DNA from: an uncultured Bacilli bacterium
GTDB taxonomy: Bacteria > Bacillota_I > Bacilli_A > RF39 > UBA660
Assembly: GCA_947632255.1 (NCBI GenBank)
Contig: CANROL010000036.1
Coordinates: 1 to 9,094, forward strand
Direction: 5' to 3'
DNA length: 9,094 bases
The notes beneath the pieces are model-generated. The model was given only the letters and a program-made list of their open reading frames with translations, searched no databases and was not told the DNA's origin. Of the stretch, positions 4,399 to 9,094 are shown piece by piece (the stretch's first letter is position 1; each line of letters starts with the position of its first letter). A program made the translations under genes and the position numbers.

Positions 4399-5037
4399 TT
4401 ATATTAAATCCTCAGCATTCATAAAATAAAATTCTTCAGGATTAAGTAATGTTCCATTATAATATACTTCAAATAATAAGTTATATTTTTCTTCACTTAT
4501 TTTATTAGTACCACTTTGACCAATTATTTCCCCTTGACTTAATACATCACCAACTTTAACATCAATATTACCTAAACTATAATATATAGTTCTTAAATTT
4601 TGATTATGTTCAATTTCTACAACTTTACCTAATATTTCATCATCTTTTATATTTAATACTTTACCATCTAAAACTGTTAAACAATCAAATTCTTCACTAC
4701 TAGAATATAAAATACCTGTATTTTTCATATAAGTATTTTCATAATATATTAAGCTATTTTCTTGTTTATTAGCATCCTCATCTAAATCATAATAATATTT
4801 AGCAATTTCAACATTTTCACTTATAAATGGTTTTAAAATTGGAAAACTATCAGGATTTGTAGGATTTTCCCCCACCACGGGAATAGTATTGCCATCATTT
4901 AAAATTCGCATTGAATATAAATAATTAGGACTAGTATTAAATAAACTACTTACAATACTTACAGCACCAAAAACTAACATTAAAATTAATACATATAAAG
5001 TTGGTAAAACATAACCTCTAAGTTTTTTCTTTTTCAA
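4399..5037 (-). CDS. spoIIQ: SpoIIQ-like membrane protein with catalytically dead M23 (LytM) domain
   Basis: SpoIIQ is made in the forespore and, across the septum, binds SpoIIIAH to ratchet engulfment. Here 212 residues hold a short basic N-terminus (KKKKLR), one membrane helix (about 10-31), a linker with a predicted extracellular fate, and an M23 peptidase-like domain (about 103-205). That domain aligns with SpoIIQ: NTGIL (106-110), VLDGKVLNI, KVVEIEH, YSLGNIDVKVGDVLSQGEIIGQSG, YNLLFEV (185-191), LNPEEF. The zinc ligands of the family are absent: HxxxD is N106/L110 and HxH is N186/L188, so no peptidase activity is expected. The start is TTG (5035-5037) with AAGGTGAG (5047-5054) 9 nt upstream; that SD can be buried in a hairpin. 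It follows spoIID by 54 bp on the same strand, which supports the sporulation role. Confidence 0.85.
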   Translation of the reverse strand: MKKKKLRGYVLPTLYVLILMLVFGAVSIVSSLFNTSPNYLYSMRILNDGNTIPVVGENPTNPDSFPILKPFISENVEIAKYYYDLDEDANKQENSLIYYENTYMKNTGILYSSSEEFDCLTVLDGKVLNIKDDEILGKVVEIEHNQNLRTIYYSLGNIDVKVGDVLSQGEIIGQSGTNKISEEKYNLLFEVYYNGTLLNPEEFYFMNAEDLI

Positions 5038-5046
5038 AATATCTTT

Positions 5047-5071
5047 CTCACCTTTCTAATATTAAAGTGAG
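5047..5071 (-). promoter_or_regulatory. Hairpin that buries the spoIIQ ribosome binding site
   Basis: On the minus-strand RNA CTCACTTT (5064-5071) pairs with AAGGTGAG (5047-5054): 8 bp, one G-U, 9-nt loop. The 3' arm is exactly the SD of the TTG-started spoIIQ gene. It would lower translation from long transcripts that begin at or before spoIID. Confidence 0.5.
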
Positions 5072-5091
5072 CAAGATTTAAAAATTTATAC

Positions 5092-6048
5092 TTAAATATA
5101 ATTTATTTCGGTATTTTTATAATAATGTTTTAAAATATCTTGATAATTATAACCTTCACTGGCCATTCCTTGGGCGCCATATTGACTCATTCCTACACTA
5201 TGACCAAAACCATAAGTTGTAATATTTACATTATCATTATTAACATTTATTACAAAATCAGTAGATTTTAAAGCTAATTTATTAAATACTTCTAAACCCG
5301 TAAACTTAATATCATTAATAACTATTGATCTAACATAATTATTATCACTTCTAATAACTTCACCAATTTTAATAGTATTCCCCTCTAAACCTAATTTTTT
5401 TAAAAAATCATTTTTAGTAAGAGTTCTAGTTGAACTATAAGACTTATAATTTTTATCCCAACTAGAATCTACACTAACTAAATAAGCTCGTGATTCATTA
5501 AAAACAACTTGAGCATCATCAGTATAACCATTAGATATTGCAAAGTAATATGCACTTATAACTTCATCATTATAAGTTACTACTTCCCCTTTTGTATCTA
5601 AAACTGCCTGTTTTATTCTATTATAATAATAATCAAATTCATTACCCCATTTTTTATGCATTTCTTCTTCGGTTAAATAAACTTGATCATTTATGGTCGT
5701 ACTTAAAACATAATTATTATTTTGTTGCATTTTATTTAAAGCAAAACTCCTGGATGCTACGGCTTGCGCTTTTAAGGCTTCTATATTAAATGATGCTGGC
5801 ATTTCCCCGGCAACTACACCAATTACATATTCTTCTAAATCCACATAAAAAGGATTGCTTTTATCTTTATTATTACTTATTAATACTTTTTCATTTTCTT
5901 TTTCTTCTTCTTTTATTTCTTCTTTTGGTTTTACTTCTAAACTATAATTTTCTAAAGTAACTCCCATCATTACTGGTATTTCTTTTTCTTTAACTAATAA
6001 ATTAATTGGTATTAAAATCATCACTATAATAAGTAAAAATTTATTCAT
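5092..6048 (-). CDS. spoIID: Stage II sporulation protein D, septal peptidoglycan lytic transglycosylase
   Basis: SpoIID is a membrane-anchored enzyme that cuts glycan strands with SpoIIM and SpoIIP to thin the septum and move the membrane in engulfment. The 318 residues show an N-terminal anchor (about 3-19), a Glu/Lys-rich linker (about 38-63), then the SpoIID domain: YVIGVVAGEMPASFNIEALKAQAVASRSFAL region (74-104) with E82 the expected catalytic glutamate, YFAISNGYTDDAQVVF (168-183) and the C-terminal GFGHSVGMSQYGAQGMA region (280-296). The histidine found in the YFHSTSxG segment of some relatives is replaced by F169. Start ATG 6046-6048 has AGGAGG (6054-6059) 5 nt upstream. It is divergent from pgk. 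A CATATAT sequence upstream could be part of a sigma-E -10 but is not convincing. Confidence 0.95.
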   Translation of the reverse strand: MNKFLLIIVMILIPINLLVKEKEIPVMMGVTLENYSLEVKPKEEIKEEEKENEKVLISNNKDKSNPFYVDLEEYVIGVVAGEMPASFNIEALKAQAVASRSFALNKMQQNNNYVLSTTINDQVYLTEEEMHKKWGNEFDYYYNRIKQAVLDTKGEVVTYNDEVISAYYFAISNGYTDDAQVVFNESRAYLVSVDSSWDKNYKSYSSTRTLTKNDFLKKLGLEGNTIKIGEVIRSDNNYVRSIVINDIKFTGLEVFNKLALKSTDFVINVNNDNVNITTYGFGHSVGMSQYGAQGMASEGYNYQDILKHYYKNTEINYI

Positions 6049-6110
6049 TGAAGCCTCCTACTAATATATATGTTAAAACTTCAAAATTATTAATAAAAAT
6101 AAGTTTTATA

Positions 6111-6139
6111 TTGTAAAAATCATTTTAAAAAGTTATAAT
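6111..6139 (+). promoter_or_regulatory. Promoter of pgk-tpiA
   Basis: TTGTAA (6111-6116), 17-nt spacer, perfect TATAAT (6134-6139). It lies in the 116-bp gap shared with the divergent spoIID start. The SD GAGGGA (6154-6159) follows. Confidence 0.75.
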
Positions 6140-6164
6140 ATTAATAAAGTAAAGAGGGATTTTA

Positions 6165-7373
6165 ATGAAACAAACTATAACAGATATAAATATAGATAAT
6201 AAAAGAGTATTATTAAGATGTGATTTTAATGTTCCTATTAAAAATGGTAATGTTATAGATAATACTAAAATAGTTAAAAGTTTAGAAACAATTAATTACT
6301 TAATTACTCATAATGCAAAAATAATAATTTTAAGTCATTTAGGACGAGTTAAAACTGAAGAAGATAAAAGAACTAATTCTTTATATATAATAAAACCTAT
6401 CTTAGAAAATTTACTTAATAAAAAAATAAGTTTTGCTAGTGATATATTAAGTCCTGATACTAAACAAATGGCTTTAAATTTACAACCAGGTGAAATTTTA
6501 CTATTAGAAAACACCCGTTTTTTAGATGTACCTAATAAATTAGAATCTAAATTAAATGAAGAAATTGCTCAAAAAATTGCTGAATTAGGGGAAGTATATA
6601 TTTTTGATGCTTTTGCCGTTGCTCATCGTAGTCACACTAGCGTTGTTGGTATTCCTCGTTTTTTACCTAACGCGATTGGTTTTCTAGTAGCTAAAGAAGT
6701 AGCTATGCTAAATAATTTAGTAATTAATCCCGAACATCCTTTTACAGTTTTAATGGGTGGTGCTAAAGTTGATGATAAGCTACCAATTATTGAATCTTTA
6801 TTACCTATTTGTGACCATCTTTTATTAAGTGGAGGAATAGCTAATTCATTTTTAAATGCTCTAGGCTTATCAACTGGCGCATCCCTTAAAACAAATGATC
6901 CCGAAATTATTAATAAATTAAAAGAATTAATGTTAAAATATAAAACTAAATTTGCCTTTCCTCTTGATGCTACCATTGAAAGAACTTATGATGAAAAACC
7001 ATTAATTAAAGCCACGAATAATATTGAAGCTGATGATATAATTAAAGATATTGGCCCCAAAACTATTACTAAATATACTAATATCATTAATAACAGTGCT
7101 ACTATATTTGTAAATGGAACTATGGGAGTATATGAAGAAAATGAATTTAAAAATGGAACTATTGAAATCTTTAATGCTCTTAAAAACGCAAAGAAAACAA
7201 CTGTTATCGGTGGAGGCGATACCATCTCTGCTTTAAATAATTTAGGCTTTAAAGATGTTTTTGCTAATATTTCCAGTGGTGGAGGTGCCACCTTAGAATA
7301 TATTGCCAAAAAAAGTTTACCTGGCTTAGATGCCATAAGTGAGGAAGATACCGTTGAAGTACTTGATTTGTAA
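6165..7373 (+). CDS. pgk: Phosphoglycerate kinase, somewhat divergent
   Basis: The enzyme interconverts 1,3-bisphosphoglycerate + ADP and 3-phosphoglycerate + ATP in glycolysis, in the cytoplasm. At 402 residues the length is normal. Visible motifs: RVLLRCDFNVP (14-24; D20, N22 bind substrate), SHLGR, LLENTRF, DAFAVAHRSHTS, GGAKVDDKL, GGIANSF, DIGPKT, GGGDT, SSGGGATLE. Several positions depart from the common sequence: the substrate arginine in DDTRI is K35 (DNTKI), VNDAFG is IFDAFA, WNGPMGVFE is VNGTMGVYE, and the EExNxP loop after LLENxRF is changed. It may be a fast-evolved sole copy or a second, specialised paralogue; the window cannot tell. Its end overlaps the start of tpiA by 20 nt, so the two are translated together. 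No gapA is adjacent. Confidence 0.95.
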   Translation: MKQTITDINIDNKRVLLRCDFNVPIKNGNVIDNTKIVKSLETINYLITHNAKIIILSHLGRVKTEEDKRTNSLYIIKPILENLLNKKISFASDILSPDTKQMALNLQPGEILLLENTRFLDVPNKLESKLNEEIAQKIAELGEVYIFDAFAVAHRSHTSVVGIPRFLPNAIGFLVAKEVAMLNNLVINPEHPFTVLMGGAKVDDKLPIIESLLPICDHLLLSGGIANSFLNALGLSTGASLKTNDPEIINKLKELMLKYKTKFAFPLDATIERTYDEKPLIKATNNIEADDIIKDIGPKTITKYTNIINNSATIFVNGTMGVYEENEFKNGTIEIFNALKNAKKTTVIGGGDTISALNNLGFKDVFANISSGGGATLEYIAKKSLPGLDAISEEDTVEVLDL

Positions 7374-8082
7374 TTTAAAAGCTCATAAAGATTATCAAGA
7401 AATACTTAACTATAAAAATTATCTTCATTCTTTAAATAAACCTCTAAATATAATATTAGCTCCTAGTACTTTATATTTAAATTTATTTAAAGATGAAGAT
7501 ATTCTTTTATGCTGCCAAGATATTTCTTTATATGAACAATTAAATTTAACTGGGGATATTACAATTAAACAGTTATTATCTTTAAATGTAAAATATATAT
7601 TAGTTGGTCATTATGAAAGAAGAAAATATTATTTTGAAAATAATGAAAGTTTATTAAAAAAAGTAAAGAAAGCTTTAGCTAATAATTTAAAAATTATTTA
7701 TTGTATTGGGGAATCTAAAGAAGAACTAGATAAAAACATTAGTTACCAAGTTATTGCTCATCAATTAGCAAATATCTTAGATAATATACCAATTTCTCAA
7801 TTTAAAAATATAATTATAGCCTATGAACCAACTTATTTAATAGGTAATGAAAATAAATATAATTTAAATATAATTGTTAAACAAATTAATTTTATTAAAG
7901 AATTAGCAAAAAGATATTACCATACTAATATTGATGTAGTTTTTGGGGGTAATATTATGCCTCATAATATTGCTAATTTTTTAAATATTTCTAATTTAGA
8001 TGGTTTTATTATTGGTTCTGCTTCTTTAAATCCCCAAAATATTGCTTTAATTTTAGAAAAAATGACACAACAACCGAAATAG
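7354..8082 (+). CDS. tpiA: Triose-phosphate isomerase, divergent
   Basis: The enzyme interconverts dihydroxyacetone phosphate and glyceraldehyde 3-phosphate. From the TTG at 7354 the protein has 242 residues and begins MKYLICNLKAHK. The SD GAGGAAG (7341-7347) lies inside the pgk 3' end and points to this TTG; a GTG at 7339 overlaps the SD and would add five residues. The catalytic set is present: N7 and K9 (of the NxK motif), H86 and E88 in VGHYERR, and E158 in AYEPTYLIG. Phosphate-gripping parts depart from consensus: GHSERR is GHYERR, the loop-6 hinge PxWAIGTG is PTYLIGNEN, YGGSV is FGGNI, and VGGASL is IGSASL. Activity is likely but not certain. It is co-transcribed and overlapping with pgk. 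No clear terminator follows, so read-through towards spo0A is possible. Confidence 0.92.
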   Translation: MKYLICNLKAHKDYQEILNYKNYLHSLNKPLNIILAPSTLYLNLFKDEDILLCCQDISLYEQLNLTGDITIKQLLSLNVKYILVGHYERRKYYFENNESLLKKVKKALANNLKIIYCIGESKEELDKNISYQVIAHQLANILDNIPISQFKNIIIAYEPTYLIGNENKYNLNIIVKQINFIKELAKRYYHTNIDVVFGGNIMPHNIANFLNISNLDGFIIGSASLNPQNIALILEKMTQQPK

Positions 8083-8091
8083 TATACTTTT

Positions 8092-8140
8092 TTCGACATA
8101 ATATGACAAACATTTACATAACTTGACAAAGGTTGTCAAA
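8092..8140 (+). promoter_or_regulatory. Phased Spo0A-box cluster upstream of spo0A
   Basis: Four box-like elements repeat with an exact 10-bp period in one orientation: TTCGACA (8092-8098, 7/7 to the reverse-complement box), TATGACA (8102-8108), ATTTACA (8112-8118, weak) and CTTGACA (8122-8128). An opposite copy TGTCAAA (8134-8140, 6/7) completes the perfect inverted repeat TTGACAA-AGG-TTGTCAA (8123-8139). It lies just upstream of the spo0A -35, which fits autoregulation. Confidence 0.6.
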
Positions 8141-8148
8141 TTATTTAC

Positions 8149-8177
8149 TTGTATCTTATTCGAGCTTATGCTACAAT
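8149..8177 (+). promoter_or_regulatory. Vegetative promoter of spo0A
   Basis: TTGTAT (8149-8154), 17-nt spacer, TACAAT (8172-8177) with TG one base upstream (extended -10). It starts 9 bp after the last Spo0A-box-like site. No sigma-H pattern was recognised. Confidence 0.7.
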
Positions 8178-8225
8178 TATTTTGCGTGTAGTAAATAGGT
8201 GCTAAATATAAAAAGGAGAAGAAAA

Positions 8226-8999
8226 ATGAAAAATAACGCAAAAATTTTAGTTATTGATAATAATAAAAGTATCATATCTAAAATTGAAAAACAATTTAGT
8301 AATCACGCAGTAATTAAAGTAGTAAAAACTCTTGATAATGGCAAAGATGCTTTAGATTATATTTTAAATAATCAAAATGATTTTGACATTATCGTCATGG
8401 ATTTAATCCTTCCGGAAATAGATGGATTAACTATTTTACAACAAATGAAAGATCACAATATCGACAAAAAGATCATTATTATTACTAGTTACAAAAAAGA
8501 GTATACGGTTAATATGACTAATAACTATGGAGTTAGTTACTATATGTTAAAACCATTTAGTCTTTTAGCATTAGAAACTAGAATCTTAGAAATTTCTAAT
8601 CAAAATGTAGTTAAAACTCGTGTTTTAACTGACAATGATAAACAAGTTCATATTGCTATAAGTAAACTCTTACATGAATTAGGTATTCCCAGTCATATAA
8701 AAGGTTATACATATATACGGGAATGTATTTTCTTATTTTATAAAGAAAGTGATTCTTACAGTGGTATAACAAAACAAATATACCCTGAAGTTGCTATAAG
8801 ATATTCGACAACCGCAACAAGAGTCGAAAGAGCCATTAGACACGCAATAGAAGTTAGTTGGACTCGTGGTGATTATGCTCTAATGGAAGAAATATTTGGT
8901 AACAGTGTAGCTTTTGATAAAGCAAAACCAACTAATGCCGAATTTATTGCCACTCTTGCTGATCGTTTAAGATATGACCGTAATTTAACCCATAATTAG
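8226..8999 (+). CDS. spo0A: Stage 0 sporulation protein A, master response regulator
   Basis: Phosphorylated Spo0A binds 0A boxes and switches cells into sporulation. The 257 residues contain a receiver (about 6-124) and the Spo0A effector domain (about 140-255). In the receiver: D11 of the acidic pocket, phospho-acceptor D59 in VMDLILPEIDG, T87 and K109 in MLKPF. The neighbouring acidic residue is N12 where most regulators have Asp. The effector domain is strongly conserved: ELGIPSHIKGYTYIRE (151-166), ITKQIYPEVA and the recognition helix region TRVERAIRHAIEVSW (198-212), ending KPTNAEFIATLADRLR. The start is the ATG at 8226 because AAAGGAG (8212-8218) is 7 nt upstream; a GTG at 8199 would place the SD within the gene. 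It is monocistronic or receives read-through from tpiA, and a terminator overlaps its stop. Confidence 0.97.
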   Translation: MKNNAKILVIDNNKSIISKIEKQFSNHAVIKVVKTLDNGKDALDYILNNQNDFDIIVMDLILPEIDGLTILQQMKDHNIDKKIIIITSYKKEYTVNMTNNYGVSYYMLKPFSLLALETRILEISNQNVVKTRVLTDNDKQVHIAISKLLHELGIPSHIKGYTYIRECIFLFYKESDSYSGITKQIYPEVAIRYSTTATRVERAIRHAIEVSWTRGDYALMEEIFGNSVAFDKAKPTNAEFIATLADRLRYDRNLTHN

Positions 9000-9017
9000 A
9001 GCTCTTGCTCTTTTTTT
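8998..9017 (+). terminator. Terminator of spo0A
   Basis: AGAGC (8998-9002) pairs with GCTCT (9007-9011), TCTT loop, then six T. The stem begins within the TAG stop codon. Confidence 0.8.
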
Positions 9018-9027
9018 ATTATTAATT

Positions 9028-9094
9028 AAAAAGTCAAGTGCAACTTTTAGAATAATCAATAATAAATATTAAATGTGATTTTATGCCGAGAAAA
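9028..9094 (+). other. Possible left end of a further insertion sequence (cut by the window edge)
   Basis: AAAAGTCAAGTGCAACTTTT (9029-9048) is an imperfect palindrome (AAAAGT...ACTTTT) that resembles termini of IS30-like elements from memory. An ATG at 9083 opens MPRK and continues to the edge without a clear SD. Nothing else is seen in this stretch. The call is speculative. Confidence 0.22.

Noticed and set aside
5064..5110. Sigma-F type promoter for spoIIQ (a GTATA-like -35)
   Set aside because: No GG-containing -10 occurs at the required distance, so it is not called.
5592..5789. Plus-strand open frame of 65 codons
   Set aside because: It lies wholly inside spoIID on the other strand, with no SD and no recognisable product.
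6632..7336. Two minus-strand open frames opposite pgk
   Set aside because: They are antisense to a well-conserved enzyme, have no SD, and their sequence is the complement of conserved pgk motifs.
7339..7353. Upstream GTG start for tpiA
   Set aside because: It overlaps the SD GAGGAAG; the TTG at 7354 has proper spacing and gives the family N-terminus.
8199..8225. Upstream GTG start for spo0A, adding nine residues
   Set aside because: The added part contains the SD AAAGGAG and encodes a basic stretch not found in Spo0A.
8053..8241. Minus-strand open frame across the spo0A control region
   Set aside because: It covers the promoter and box cluster of spo0A, has no SD, and looks like chance.
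1..9094. CRISPR array, tRNA or rRNA genes
   Set aside because: No regularly spaced repeats, no cloverleaf with TTCGA arm and no conserved rRNA sequence were seen.

Overview
The window reads as a very AT-rich, Gram-positive, spore-forming bacterium of the Bacilli. The evidence is an orthologue of the sporulation regulator Spo0A, SpoIID and SpoIIQ-like engulfment proteins, long-form ribosome hibernation factor, an AgrA-type LytTR regulator, strong AGGAGG-type ribosome binding sites and sigma-A promoters with extended -10 boxes. The extreme AT bias and the shortened, divergent protein versions suggest one of the reduced gut Bacilli lineages near RF39 / Erysipelotrichia. That placement is inference. 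TGA acts as a stop, so the mycoplasma code is not in use.

Layout. 1-117 (minus) is the N-terminus of SecA with its promoter. 186-1453 is a complete ISAs1-family insertion sequence with terminal inverted repeats and a near-perfect 9-bp target duplication; it sits 17 bp beyond the secA -35 box. 1535-1831 (plus) is a small unrecognised gene. 1861-2394 (minus) is hpf, so the common hpf-secA neighbourhood has been split by the small gene and the IS. 2501-2716 (minus) is a cold-shock protein gene with a long leader that can fold, and tandem Spo0A-box-like sites upstream of its promoter. 3021-3722 (minus) is an orphan LytTR response regulator lacking the phospho-acceptor aspartate, with a consensus promoter.

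3811-6048 (minus) is the sporulation cluster in transcription order spoIID, spoIIQ-like, then a 181-residue protein. That last protein lies where MreB/Mbl often follows in related genomes and looks like a shrunken actin-fold protein without nucleotide-binding motifs. 6165-8082 (plus) is a divergently transcribed pgk-tpiA pair with overlapping ends and several off-consensus active-site residues. 8226-8999 (plus) is spo0A, preceded by four box-like elements in exact 10-bp phase plus one inverted copy, then a sigma-A promoter; a terminator follows. The right edge may hold the start of another insertion sequence.

How it fits together: Spo0A would commit the cell to sporulation and probably controls its own gene. 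The same pair of box variants (TTCGACA and TATGACA, 10 bp apart, same orientation to the promoter) lies upstream of csp, suggesting that csp belongs to the regulon. SpoIID (peptidoglycan lytic enzyme) and the SpoIIQ-like protein (engulfment scaffold) act later, at the septum and engulfing membrane. Several proteins here have lost canonical residues: the LytTR regulator its phospho-acceptor, SpoIIQ its zinc ligands, the actin-like protein its ATP motifs, and Pgk/Tpi some substrate-binding residues.
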